Positions 35,126 through 43,274 of a stretch of 64,000 nt of DNA are shown here, one piece after another. Numbering within the stretch: position 1 is the stretch's first letter; each line of letters opens with the position of its first letter. The stretch spans positions 1,402,146 to 1,466,145 of the forward strand of contig NZ_FXXB01000008.1 of assembly GCF_900184245.1 (NCBI RefSeq), given 5' to 3'. The notes beneath the pieces are model-generated. The model was given only the letters and a program-made list of their open reading frames with translations. It searched no databases and was not told the DNA's origin. The DNA is from Brachybacterium massiliense (lineage in GTDB: Bacteria; Actinomycetota; Actinomycetes; Actinomycetales; Dermabacteraceae). The position numbers and the translations under genes were made by a program.

Positions 35126-35310
35126 GGATTCTCCTGAGGGTTCGGGACGGGAAGGAAGGAAGGACAGCAGGTCAGCGTGGCCGCACGGGAAACCCCTCGA
35201 CGTGAAGGGTGCCCTGGGTCACACTATGGGGTGCGGCGTCATGACGGCGCCGTGCATCCGGCGAGCGGCTGCGATCGGTCCCGGGTGCAGGTTCCCGGAA
35301 GGACCAGGAC

Positions 35311-35790
35311 CTGGGACACGCACTCCCCCGTCGGATCGCCGCCGCTCTGGCTGGCGCCGCCCTGAGCACCGCGATGCTCGCCGCCTGCGGCGGGGGCGAC
35401 GAGGCCTCGCCGCCGACGGACGAGCCGGTCACCGAGGAGGCTCCCGCCGAGGACACCGAGGACACCGAGGACGGTGACAACACCGAGACGGACGACACCG
35501 ACGGCACCTCGGGCACCACCAACCTCTTCGAGGGCACCTGGGGCTTCGGCCACGACTCGAAGGTGCTCAGCGCCGAGGAGCTCGGCGACCTGGTCGAGGA
35601 GCGCGCCGAGGAGCTCGGCCCGGAGGAGATGAGCCTGGACGTCGAGCGCGAGAGAGGGATCGACACCGGCGTCGGGCAGACCGAGGCGGACTGCACCGCC
35701 TTCGCCGACGAGGGCGTCGAGCACGCCTGGCACATCACCGCGGGACCGGCCGATGCCGGACTCGAGGTGCAGGTCGAGAACGTCCGCTGA
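35311..35790 (+). CDS. Small acidic lipoprotein with apparent CTG start
   Basis: I do not know the family. The frame has no ATG, GTG or TTG upstream of the signal peptide after the stop at 35242. CTG 35311 stands 7 bases after GGAAGGA and opens a perfect lipoprotein signal: GHALPRRIAAALAGAALS, then MLAACGGG. The ATG at 35374 would leave only four residues before the lipobox Cys and no membrane segment. The mature part has an Asp/Glu/Thr-rich linker and about 100 residues with one further Cys (EADCTAF), including WGFGHDSKVLSAEELGDLVEER. With the CTG start it has 159 residues. A mutated or misread ATG is the alternative. Confidence 0.6.
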   Translation: MGHALPRRIAAALAGAALSTAMLAACGGGDEASPPTDEPVTEEAPAEDTEDTEDGDNTETDDTDGTSGTTNLFEGTWGFGHDSKVLSAEELGDLVEERAEELGPEEMSLDVERERGIDTGVGQTEADCTAFADEGVEHAWHITAGPADAGLEVQVENVR

Positions 35791-35814
35791 CGCACCTGCT
35801 CACCGTCCCTGCGC

Positions 35815-36576
35815 TCATCGCTCGGTGAGCGCCGCGAGCTCCCGACGGGTCAGCGCCGGGTCATCGGAGCCGATCCACTCGATGCCCAGCTCGAGCGCGA
35901 GCGGCAGGTCCTCCGGAGTGCGGACCTTCCAGATCAGCGGGGTGATGCCCGCGGCCCGGATCCGCTCCGGATCGCCGTCCTGCAGCTCCGAGGTGCGCAC
36001 GGCGAGGGAGGCGACCTGGACCTCGACGGCGTCCGCGAGGGCCTGGTCGGTCAGCTCGCGCACGATCAGCTGCCGCGGCACCTCGGGCGCGGTCCGCTGG
36101 GCGAGGCGCAGCGCCTCGACGTGGAAGGAGATGAGCCGGGCCGGGAGATCGTCCCCGGCCCAGCCCGAGTCGGGATAGCGCGCGGTGAGGATCTGCGCGG
36201 CGAGCTCGGCGGCCGCGGGGGCCTTGATCTCCACCAGCACGGTCGCGCGGCACCCGTCCTCGCCGCGGTGGGCGTCGGCGACCTCGAGCACCTGGGTCAG
36301 GGTGGGAATGTGCTCTCCCTCGCCCACCAGCACCTGGTCGAGCTCGGCGCGGGTGAGGTCAGCGACGGCGCCGGTGCGCAGCGGGGAGTCCTCCTGCGCG
36401 GTGCGGTCCAGGGTCGCGTCATGAAGGATCACGTCCTGCCCGTCGGCGCTGAGGTGCACATCGCACTCGAGCATCTGCGCACCGTCGGCGAGGCCGCGAC
36501 GGAAGGCCTTCAGGGTGTTCTCGGGGGCGACGTCGGCCGCGCCGCGGTGCCCGACGATCAGGGGCAGGGACTGCAT
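35815..36576 (-). CDS. Glycerophosphodiester phosphodiesterase, paralogue 2
   Basis: The 253-residue GDPD has LIVGHRGAADVAPENTLKAF, MLECDVHLSADGQDVILHDATLDRT and VLVEIKAPAA, all catalytic elements intact, with no export signal. It is about as similar to paralogue 3 as a recent tandem duplicate (for example shared DATLDRTAQEDSPLRTGAV). It lies last in the probable transport operon, 68 bases after paralogue 3. Start ATG 36576 has TGGAG 7 bases upstream; the open frame continues antisense to paralogue 3 and is not coding there. Confidence 0.92.
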   Translation of the reverse strand: MQSLPLIVGHRGAADVAPENTLKAFRRGLADGAQMLECDVHLSADGQDVILHDATLDRTAQEDSPLRTGAVADLTRAELDQVLVGEGEHIPTLTQVLEVADAHRGEDGCRATVLVEIKAPAAAELAAQILTARYPDSGWAGDDLPARLISFHVEALRLAQRTAPEVPRQLIVRELTDQALADAVEVQVASLAVRTSELQDGDPERIRAAGITPLIWKVRTPEDLPLALELGIEWIGSDDPALTRRELAALTER

Positions 36577-36644
36577 GGGGTGGCTCCAGGAGGGTGCGAG
36601 AGGAGCGGGCGGCGACCCGGCGCACCGGGGCGCCGCCCGGGGGA

Positions 36645-37403
36645 TCAGACGGCGACCCGCCGCTCCATCAGGCCGAGGGCCCAGGCGGGGTCGTCGACGG
36701 TGATCGTGTCGCAGCCGAGCTCGAGGGCGCGCTCGAGCTCCTCCTCGGTGCGCGCGGTCCACAGGTTCAGCGTCGCGCCGAGCTCCGCGGCCCGCTCCAC
36801 ATCGCCCTGGCGGGCGTCGGCGATCCGCACGCCCACGTGGGCGACCTGCAGGTCGCGGCAGGACTGCCACCACTCGGGGGAGGTCGCGGTGGTGGTGCGC
36901 ATCAGCGGGATCTGCGGTGCCCGCTCGGCGGTGCGGCGCAGCGGCTCCTCGTGGAAGGAGAGCATGCACGCCGGGGCGGTCGCGGGATCCTCCCAATCGG
37001 CCTCGTCGAAGCGCTCGAGCAGCAGGTCGATCACGAGGTCCGCCGCTGCGGGCGCCTTGATCTCCACCAGCACCGGCACGCGGGTGCCGTCCTCGCGCAC
37101 CGCGGCCTCGAGCACCTGCGCGAGGGTGGGGATGTGCTGGTCCTTGCCCACCAGCACGCGGTCCAGCTGGGCCCGGGTGAGCTCCGCGACGGCGCCCGTG
37201 CGCAGCGGGGAGTCCTCCTGCGCGGTGCGGTCCAGGGTCGCGTCGTGGATGATCACGTCTTTGCCGTCGGCGCTGAGGTGCACATCGCACTCGAGCCACT
37301 GGGAGCCCTCGGCGACACCGCGCCGGAAGGACAGGATCGTGTTCTCGGGCTCGACGGCGGCGGCGCCGCGATGCCCGACGATCTGGGGCTGCTGGGGGGT
37401 CAT
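36645..37403 (-). CDS. Glycerophosphodiester phosphodiesterase, paralogue 3
   Basis: The 252-residue GDPD has QIVGHRGAAAVEPENTILSF, WLECDVHLSADGKDVIIHDATLDRT and VLVEIKAPAAADL, so HR, E/D and H residues of the active site are present. It lies 123 bases after the binding-protein gene on the same strand and before paralogue 2. Two neighbouring copies in one operon may differ in head-group preference; the C-terminal halves diverge most (TTATSPEWWQSCRDLQVAHVGV here). Products would be glycerol 3-phosphate and an alcohol in the cytosol. Confidence 0.92.
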   Translation of the reverse strand: MTPQQPQIVGHRGAAAVEPENTILSFRRGVAEGSQWLECDVHLSADGKDVIIHDATLDRTAQEDSPLRTGAVAELTRAQLDRVLVGKDQHIPTLAQVLEAAVREDGTRVPVLVEIKAPAAADLVIDLLLERFDEADWEDPATAPACMLSFHEEPLRRTAERAPQIPLMRTTTATSPEWWQSCRDLQVAHVGVRIADARQGDVERAAELGATLNLWTARTEEELERALELGCDTITVDDPAWALGLMERRVAV

Positions 37404-37526
37404 GGTCTGGATCTCCTCGGTACGGGCATGCTGCCCTGTTCATTCTGTGGCCCGATGGGCCGGGGCCGCGACCCCGGGGCCGGACAGCCCCCGGGGTCGC
37501 GGATCATGCGGAACCTGCGGGGCCGG

Positions 37527-38921
37527 TCAGTTCCAGCCCTCGAACTGCACGGCCTCGTAGTCCTCGCGGTTGTCGTCGAGCCGGTCCTGCAGCTCGGCGG
37601 CGAGGGACTCGAGCACGGCGGCGGGATCGGCGTTGTCACCGAAGACCTCGCCCATCGCCGCACCGATCTCGGTCACGGAGGCCTGGTCCCAGTTGGTGTA
37701 GTCCGCGGTGCGGGCGTTCTCCAGCTGGGCCAGCGCGACCCCGTAGTTGGGGTTGGCGGCGACCTGGTCCTTCACCATCTGGGTCTCCTCGGAGCCCTTG
37801 ACGATCGGGACGTATCCGGTGCCCACGTGCCACTCGGCGGCCTGCTCGGGCTGGGCGAGGAAGCGGAACAGCTCGGCGCAGGCATCCTGGCGGTCCTGCG
37901 AGTCGCTGCGCACGATGTGCAGGCCGGAGCCGCCGGTGGGGACCTGCTTCTGCTCGCCCTCGCGGGAGAGCATGTAGGCGGTGCCGATCTCGAAGAGACC
38001 CTCGGTCGCCTCGGTCTGACCGGTCAGCGAGGCCGTCGAGCCGCGCCAGCCGGCCGCGAGGCCCGAGGCGAAGTCGGTGCCGGAGGCCTGGGCGAGGTAG
38101 CCGTAGCCGTCGTCGTGGATGAACTTCCGCATCCACTCCAGCCACTCCACGCCCTTCTCGTCGGCGATCGTGACCTCGAAGTCCTCGTTCGAGTTGGCGC
38201 CGCCGAAGCCCCAGATGTCGGCCTGGCCGTGCCAGGCGTCGGGGCCGAAGGCGATCGCGGACAGCGGGCGGCCGTCGACCTCGATCTTGGCGAGCTCGGG
38301 AGCGAACTCGGCGAGGTCCTCCCAGGTCTCCGGGCCCTCCTCGGGCAGCCCGGCCTCGATGTAGCGGGTCTTGTTGTAGTAGAACAGCGGCGTCGAGCGA
38401 GCGAAGGGGACGGTGTACGTCTCGCCCGCGGCCTTGCCCTCGGCCACGTAGTTGTCGAGGTAGACGTCCAGGTTCCACTCGTCGTCGAAGTAGCCGTCCA
38501 GCGGGGCGAGCGCACCAGACTGGTGGAACTGCAGCCACTGCATCTCGGGGAAGCAGACGATGTCCGGCACGGTGCGGGCCTGCAGGGAGGCGGTGAACTT
38601 CTGGTTGAGGTCCGCGTAGCTGCCCACGGACTCGGCGATCGCGACGATCTCGTCCTGGGACTCGTTGAAGGCGGTGAACAGCTTCGAGAGGATCTCGTAG
38701 TTGTTGCCGGTGAAGGGCGCCCAGAACAGGATCGGGGTGCGGCCCTCGTACTCGGCGGGGACGGTGAGATCCGCCTGGGAGAAGCCGTCGCGGACGGAGC
38801 CGTCGCCGGCATCGCCGCCACCGCCGGGGGCGCCGCAGGCGGCCAGGCCGGCCGCGCCGGCGCCGAGGCCCATGGCGGCCAGCAGGTTGCGACGGGAGAG
38901 GGTCGAGGTGGTGCGCTTCAT
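37527..38921 (-). CDS. UgpB-like extracytoplasmic binding lipoprotein
   Basis: The 464-residue protein has a Tat-like and lipoprotein signal (TLSRRNLLAAMGLGAG then GLAACGA, Cys near 29). The mature part is a family 1 solute-binding protein, with TVPFARSTPLFYYNKTRYIEAGL and GPETWEDLAEFA aligning by eye to glycerol-3-phosphate receptor UgpB (PF..SSTPVLYYNKDAF..AGL). Glycerophosphodiesters or glycerol 3-phosphate are the most likely ligands, supported by the two GDPD genes downstream. A sugar ligand cannot be excluded. AAGGAG precedes the ATG. Third gene of the operon. Confidence 0.87.
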   Translation of the reverse strand: MKRTTSTLSRRNLLAAMGLGAGAAGLAACGAPGGGGDAGDGSVRDGFSQADLTVPAEYEGRTPILFWAPFTGNNYEILSKLFTAFNESQDEIVAIAESVGSYADLNQKFTASLQARTVPDIVCFPEMQWLQFHQSGALAPLDGYFDDEWNLDVYLDNYVAEGKAAGETYTVPFARSTPLFYYNKTRYIEAGLPEEGPETWEDLAEFAPELAKIEVDGRPLSAIAFGPDAWHGQADIWGFGGANSNEDFEVTIADEKGVEWLEWMRKFIHDDGYGYLAQASGTDFASGLAAGWRGSTASLTGQTEATEGLFEIGTAYMLSREGEQKQVPTGGSGLHIVRSDSQDRQDACAELFRFLAQPEQAAEWHVGTGYVPIVKGSEETQMVKDQVAANPNYGVALAQLENARTADYTNWDQASVTEIGAAMGEVFGDNADPAAVLESLAAELQDRLDDNREDYEAVQFEGWN

Positions 38922-39030
38922 GGAGTTCGCTCCTTGCGAGGGAAGGCGTCCGGGCAGGACGACAGGGCGTGCGGGGTCTTCGGGGGTGGTGGGGTGGTGG
39001 GTCGGGCGGGCGGCACGGGGGCCGCGGTCC

Positions 39031-39936
39031 TCACTTCATGGCGCCGGCGGCGAGGCCGCCGATGATGCGCTTCTGGGCGAGGAAGAACAGGATCAGCATC
39101 GGCAGGGAGACGAACACGGCGCCGGCCATGATCACGCCCCAGTTGCTGTAGCCCTCCTGGCTGCGCAGGAAGAGCAGGCCGATGGGCAGGGTGCGCATGT
39201 CCGCGGTGGAGGTGACGATCAGCGGCCACACGTACTCGTTCCACTTGCCGACCATCACGATCAGCGTCGCGGTGAGGATCATCGGGCTGGACAGCGGCAC
39301 CACGATGGTGAGCATGCGGCGGATGTGGCCGGCGCCGTCGATCTCCGCGGCCTGGAGGATGTCCTTGTCGATCGTGCGCATGTACTGGAACAGCAGGAAC
39401 ATCGCGAAGGCGCTCGCGATCCCGGGGAGGATCAGGCCGGCGTAGGAGTTCAGCCAGCCGAGGTTCGCCACGGTGATGTAGTTGACGATCAGGGTGACGT
39501 GGCCCGGCAGCATGAGCGAGCCGATGATCAGCACGAACGCGATCTTCTTGAAGCGGAAGTCGACGAACACGAAGGCGTAGGCGCACAGGATCGCGAGCGT
39601 GATCTCGAGCAGCGTCCCCACGCCGGTGGTGATGATCGAGTTGAGGAAGAAGCGATCGAAGGGGGCGCTGCCCCAGGCCTCGGTGAAGTTCTCGAAGGTC
39701 AGCTCGCGCGGGAGCCACCGCAGCGGCCAGGAGTAGATGTCCTGGTGGGGCTTCATCGAGGAGGAGAACAGCCAGAACAGCGGCACCAGGAAGATCGCGA
39801 TGGTGGCGAGCACCGCTCCCATCAGCAGGCCGGTCTTCCAGGCGGGGCGGCGGGGGCCGCGATCGCGGCCGCGGTTGCGGGGCGCGGGCTCGGCGGCGCC
39901 GGCCAGGGCGTCCTTGTCGACGGTCAGAGTGCTCAT
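39031..39936 (-). CDS. ABC permease, UgpE/MalG type
   Basis: The 301-residue inner-membrane subunit has six helices (LLMGAVLATIAIFLVPLFWLFSSSMKP first) and the EAA coupling loop YMRTIDKDILQAAEIDGAGHIRRMLTIVVPLSSPMILT near residue 205, which contacts the ATPase. Such CUT1 importers usually lack an own ATPase gene and use a shared MsmK/UgpC-type ATPase. None is found here. ATG 39936 overlaps the upstream permease stop by 4 bases and is preceded by AAGGTGA. Confidence 0.92.
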   Translation of the reverse strand: MSTLTVDKDALAGAAEPAPRNRGRDRGPRRPAWKTGLLMGAVLATIAIFLVPLFWLFSSSMKPHQDIYSWPLRWLPRELTFENFTEAWGSAPFDRFFLNSIITTGVGTLLEITLAILCAYAFVFVDFRFKKIAFVLIIGSLMLPGHVTLIVNYITVANLGWLNSYAGLILPGIASAFAMFLLFQYMRTIDKDILQAAEIDGAGHIRRMLTIVVPLSSPMILTATLIVMVGKWNEYVWPLIVTSTADMRTLPIGLLFLRSQEGYSNWGVIMAGAVFVSLPMLILFFLAQKRIIGGLAAGAMK

Positions 39937-40952
39937 GAGTCGTAGTTCACCTTCTTGTCGCCGTAGCGCACCTGCACGTACGTGATGATCAGGAGGATGA
40001 CCAGCAGCACCGTCGCGGCGGCCGAGGCAGTGCCGATGTCGAACTTCTGGAAGGCCTCCTCGTAGACCATCCAGCTCAGGGTGCTGGAGGAGGTGCCGGG
40101 GCCTCCGCTGGTCATGATCGAGATGATGTCGAAGGCCTGGGCGGCGGAGATGATGCCGGTGATCGAGAGGAAGAACGTGATCGGGCTCAGCAGCGGCAGC
40201 GTGAGGTGGCGGAACAGCTTCCAGCCGTGGGCGCCGTCGAGGGCCGCGGCCTCGTAGAGGTCCTTGGGCAGATCGAGGATCGCGGTGTAGCAGATGACGG
40301 TGACGAAACCGAGGCGCTGCCAGGTGTAGGCGATGGTGATCGCCCACAGCGACCAGTCCGAGGTGGTGGTCCAGGCCGGGGAGTCCGCCCCGAACAGGGA
40401 GAACGCCCAGCGCGAGAGCCCGTAGTTGGGGTCGAACATGAACAGCCACAGGATGCCCACGGCCGCGCCGGGGAGCATGTGCGGGGCGAAGGCCATGGTC
40501 TGCGCGAAGCCGGTGAAGGGCACCTTGGTGGCCAGCACGCTGCCCAGCAGCAGGCCCAGCACCAGGGAGCCGATCACGCTCACCCCGGTGAAGATCAGGG
40601 TGTTCATCAGGATCTGGCCGAAGCTCGCATCCGTGAACAGGTCGGTGTAGTTGCCCAGGCCCACCCATTCGGGGCTCGGGGAGACGAAGTCCCACTCGAA
40701 GAAGCTCAGCCCGATGTTGTAGAGCGCCGGGTAGTAGGAGAAGACGATGATCGCGATGAGGTTCGGGGCGATCAGCGCTCCGAACAGCAGCGCGTCACGT
40801 CGCACGCGGCGGCGGCGCTGCGGTGAGCGTCGACGCGCCTCGCTGCGCCGAGGCGGGGCCTGGGGGGCGGAGGGGCCCGCCGACGAGCCCTTCGTGTCAC
40901 TCCCGGCCGGTGCCTGCTGGCCCGGGCGGGGAGTGCGGACGGCGAGTGACAT
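39933..40952 (-). CDS. ABC permease, UgpA/MalF type
   Basis: The 339-residue partner permease has a Pro/Arg-rich N-terminal tail of about 50 residues, six helices beginning ALLFGALIAPNLIAIIVFSYYPALYNIGLSF, and the EAA loop ILDLPKDLYEAAALDGAHGWKLFRHLTLPLLSPITFF near residue 235. It is the first gene of the operon. Its ATG 40952 sits inside the palindrome TGGGAGCGCTCCCA, so a bound repressor would also cover the translation start region. AGGAAG is the ribosome site upstream of the palindrome. Confidence 0.92.
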   Translation of the reverse strand: MSLAVRTPRPGQQAPAGSDTKGSSAGPSAPQAPPRRSEARRRSPQRRRRVRRDALLFGALIAPNLIAIIVFSYYPALYNIGLSFFEWDFVSPSPEWVGLGNYTDLFTDASFGQILMNTLIFTGVSVIGSLVLGLLLGSVLATKVPFTGFAQTMAFAPHMLPGAAVGILWLFMFDPNYGLSRWAFSLFGADSPAWTTTSDWSLWAITIAYTWQRLGFVTVICYTAILDLPKDLYEAAALDGAHGWKLFRHLTLPLLSPITFFLSITGIISAAQAFDIISIMTSGGPGTSSSTLSWMVYEEAFQKFDIGTASAAATVLLVILLIITYVQVRYGDKKVNYDS

Positions 40953-40965
40953 GGGAGCGCTCCCA
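40952..40965. promoter_or_regulatory. LacI-family operator, proximal
   Basis: TGGGAGCGCTCCCA is a perfect 14-bp palindrome at the start codon of the first permease gene. Palindromes with a central CG step are typical of LacI-family sites, and this sequence equals the published CebR box of Streptomyces as I remember it. A second copy of the core lies 250 bp away at 41201-41216. Confidence 0.8.
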
Positions 40966-41121
40966 GCTTCCTGGTCGGGGTGACTGCCCGGTGGGCGGTC
41001 GCGGTGAGGGCGGAGGTCTCGGCGATCCCCCGCAGGGCGGGGCGGCCGACGGTCGGACCGGGGTCCGGGGCGTTCCGCGGCCGGGCGGCTGGCGGCCGCT
41101 CCGGCTCCGTCGACAACCCTC

Positions 41122-41150
41122 ACCGTAGAGATCTCCGCACGGCCCGCCAA
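41122..41150 (-). promoter_or_regulatory. Promoter of the ABC transporter/GDPD operon
   Basis: On the minus strand TTGGCG (41150-41145) and TACGGT (41127-41122) are separated by 17 bases. Transcription would start near 41115, leaving a leader of about 160 bases before the first permease. The 507-base gap between the divergent permease and LacI genes holds this promoter, the two palindromes and, for the LacI gene, a TATCGT box at 41394-41399. I saw nothing else there. Confidence 0.55.
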
Positions 41151-41200
41151 GAGTGCGTCTTCGCAGGTGAATCGCGTATGAACGGCATCTGTCACCGCTG

Positions 41201-41216
41201 GTGGGAGCGCTCCCAC
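41201..41216. promoter_or_regulatory. LacI-family operator, distal
   Basis: GTGGGAGCGCTCCCAC is a perfect 16-bp palindrome with the same 12-bp core as the proximal site, about 55 bases upstream of the operon -35 box. Two sites flanking the promoter 250 bp apart would allow repression by looping, as in the lac operon. Confidence 0.8.
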
Positions 41217-41459
41217 ACCGCGCGCGGAGGGCTCTCCAATGGCGCCTCACGCCCCGTCGTGGGATGCGATCCACCCGATGTTCACCCCCCGGCCCGCGAA
41301 TGTTCTTCGCGCGCCGGTTCTGGTCAGCACTCCAAGAACTCGGACTTCACCCGGCGGTCACCCGGTCGCCCTGGTGCACGTCACCTGGTGGGCTATCGTG
41401 CGCAGACACATCGCCCGGAGTCCTCGGACGATCGGGCGTTCGCGAGAGAGGAGGCGACG

Positions 41460-42545
41460 ATGCCGCGCTCACCCACGATGGAGGACGTCGCGCGCTCCGC
41501 GGGCGTCTCCCGCTCCACCGTCTCGAGGGTGTTCCAGAACAACGGGGAGCGGGTCTCCCCCGATGCGCTGATCGAGGTCCACGAGGCCGCGCGGCGCCTG
41601 GGCTACGTGCACAACCTCGTCGCGAGCGGCCTCGCGATGCGGCACGGCCGTCAGCTGGGCCTGCTGATCCGCGATGCCACCAATCCCGCCTACGGCCACC
41701 TCCATGCGGAGTTGAACCGGGCGGTGGAGGCCGCAGGACGCACCCTGATCTCGGTCACCGCCTTCCGCCACGACTACGGCACCGCCGAGGTGGAGGGCCT
41801 GAACCGGCTGATCGGGCAGCGGGTTGCCGGGGCCTTCGTGGGCACCGGGGTCACCGCCGCCGAGGACCTGGTCGAGACCGTCACCGCGACCCCGCTGATG
41901 ATCATCGGCCGGCCCAACACGCATCCGCAGATCGACTCGGTCAGCTACGACGAGCGCACCCACGGCCGGAGGATGGCGGAGGAGATCGCCGCGCGCGGGC
42001 ATCGACGGATCGCGGTGCTGGTCGCTCCGCTGCTCTACTCGCGCGTGTTCGACCTGCGCATCCGCAGCCTCGTCGAGCGGTGCGAGGAGCTGGGCGTCGC
42101 CACCGTCCCGGTGGAGCTGCTGCCGGTGGAGCAGGGTGTGGTGCGGGCGCTCGACGCCGCGCGCGACGAGGGGCTCAGCTGCATCGTCTGTCCGGTGGAC
42201 TACGTGGCGCTGGATCTGCTGCGCGCCGCCGCCGTGCGCGGCACGCGGATCCCGGAAAAGGTGAGCATCGTGGGCTTCGACGGGCTCGGCGACGGGCTGG
42301 ACCTGCTGGGCCTGACCACCTTCCGCCTGCCGGTGCGCGAGGTCGCACAGCGAGCCGTGGTCCGCATGGAGGAGCTCCTGGTGCGCGCCCAGGAGGACCC
42401 GGAGGGCCCACCCGTCGGGACGGGCGATGCGGAGCCCCGGACCGGCGCGGAGATCGAGGCCCGCACCGCGCAGCACGTCGTGGTGGCTGGGGAGTTCATG
42501 CCCGGCCGCACTCTCTCGGGTGTGCCCGAGCATCTGCTCAGGTAA
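41460..42545 (+). CDS. LacI-family regulator of the transporter/GDPD operon
   Basis: The 361-residue protein has an N-terminal LacI HTH (TMEDVARSAGVSRSTVSRVFQNNGERVSPDALIEVHEAARRLGY, residues 6-49), the hinge helix region NLVASGLAMRHGRQLGLLI, and a periplasmic-binding-like effector domain (IVGFDGLGDGLDLLGLTTFRLPVREVAQRA). The VSRSTVSRV recognition helix suits the GGGAGCGCTCCC palindromes found beside it. The C-terminus has a 25-residue insertion rich in Pro/Glu. The inducer is unknown; glycerol phosphates or a sugar are both open. GAGAGGAGG precedes ATG 41460. The in-frame region upstream is non-coding. Confidence 0.9.
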   Translation: MPRSPTMEDVARSAGVSRSTVSRVFQNNGERVSPDALIEVHEAARRLGYVHNLVASGLAMRHGRQLGLLIRDATNPAYGHLHAELNRAVEAAGRTLISVTAFRHDYGTAEVEGLNRLIGQRVAGAFVGTGVTAAEDLVETVTATPLMIIGRPNTHPQIDSVSYDERTHGRRMAEEIAARGHRRIAVLVAPLLYSRVFDLRIRSLVERCEELGVATVPVELLPVEQGVVRALDAARDEGLSCIVCPVDYVALDLLRAAAVRGTRIPEKVSIVGFDGLGDGLDLLGLTTFRLPVREVAQRAVVRMEELLVRAQEDPEGPPVGTGDAEPRTGAEIEARTAQHVVVAGEFMPGRTLSGVPEHLLR

Positions 42546-42627
42546 GCCTTCCCGAACTCCATCGATGCAGGTCAGGACAGGCTCTCCATGCGTGACAAGC
42601 TTTCGGCGGAAGGCTACTGTCAGCCCC

Positions 42628-43149
42628 ATGAAGATGAGCAATGACCTTGAGAAGAAGTTCCAGGAGCAGATCACGCTCGAGTTCGCCGCGTCGATCACCT
42701 ACCGCCAGCTGGCCATCGAGGCCGATGAGCAGGATCTGAGCGGCATCGCGGCCTGGCTGCGCCACCAGGCCGATGAGGAGATCGTCCACGCCAACAAGTT
42801 CATCCAGCACGTCTCGGACCGCGGCAACCACGCGACCATCGGCGCGATCGCCGCCCCCGAGGTGACGCCCGGACTCTCGGTGCTGGAGATCTTCGAGGCC
42901 GCGCTCGCGCATGAGGAGAAGGTCTCCGAGTCGATCCGCGAGCTGTACCGCAGCGCGGACAAGGAAGGCGACTACGACTCCCGCCCGCTGCTGAACTGGT
43001 TCGTGGACGAGCAGTTCGAGGAGGAGGCGACCGTCTCCGAGATCATCGGCCGCGTGAAGCTGGTGGGCGAGGACGGCTCGGGCCTGCTGCGCCTGGACGC
43101 GGAGCTCGGCCAGCGCCCGGCCGAGTCCACCGAGGCCGACGGGGACTGA
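42628..43149 (+). CDS. Ferritin
   Basis: The 173-residue non-heme ferritin stores iron as ferric mineral in a 24-mer. Ferroxidase ligands are visible: Glu in QITLEFAASITYRQLAIEA (helix A), the pair in HQADEEIVHANKFIQHV (E-x2-H), and EEKVSESIRELYRSA and QFEEEATVSEIIGRV in helices C and D. Length is typical. ATG 42628 follows a TACTGT box by seven bases without a ribosome site, so a leaderless mRNA is likely. No iron box is visible upstream. Confidence 0.93.
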   Translation: MKMSNDLEKKFQEQITLEFAASITYRQLAIEADEQDLSGIAAWLRHQADEEIVHANKFIQHVSDRGNHATIGAIAAPEVTPGLSVLEIFEAALAHEEKVSESIRELYRSADKEGDYDSRPLLNWFVDEQFEEEATVSEIIGRVKLVGEDGSGLLRLDAELGQRPAESTEADGD

Positions 43150-43239
43150 TCCGCGCAGGTCGTCACACCGGGGCGGGAGCCGTTGCGTGCGGGAGCCGCA
43201 TCGACCCTCGTCGCCGACACGAGCCGTGACATACGTGCC

Positions 43240-43268
43240 TGGTCAATATTTCAACCACCGTCTAGACT
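43240..43268 (+). promoter_or_regulatory. Promoter and AT-rich operator of the luciferase-like gene
   Basis: TGGTCAATATTTCAACCA at 43240-43257 is an imperfect palindrome (12 of 18 positions) in an AT-rich patch, and a TAGACT -10 box follows at 43263-43268, six bases before the ATG. The operator would cover the -35 region. TTTCAACCA also occurs in front of the DoxX gene (11498-11506), so both may answer to one regulator, for example of the MarR or HxlR type. Confidence 0.45.
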
Positions 43269-43274
43269 GGCCCC

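Noticed and set aside
36594-39065. 823-codon plus-strand frame across the GDPD and binding-protein genes
   Set aside because: The minus-strand genes there have intact catalytic and signal motifs; the plus frame is compositionally odd and motif-free.
40952-41216. Naming the 34.4-42.5 kb transporter a cellobiose (CebEFG) system from its CebR-like palindromes
   Set aside because: Operator similarity reflects only the HTH of a LacI protein. The receptor resembles UgpB and two GDPD genes share the operon, so glycerol phosphates are the better guess.
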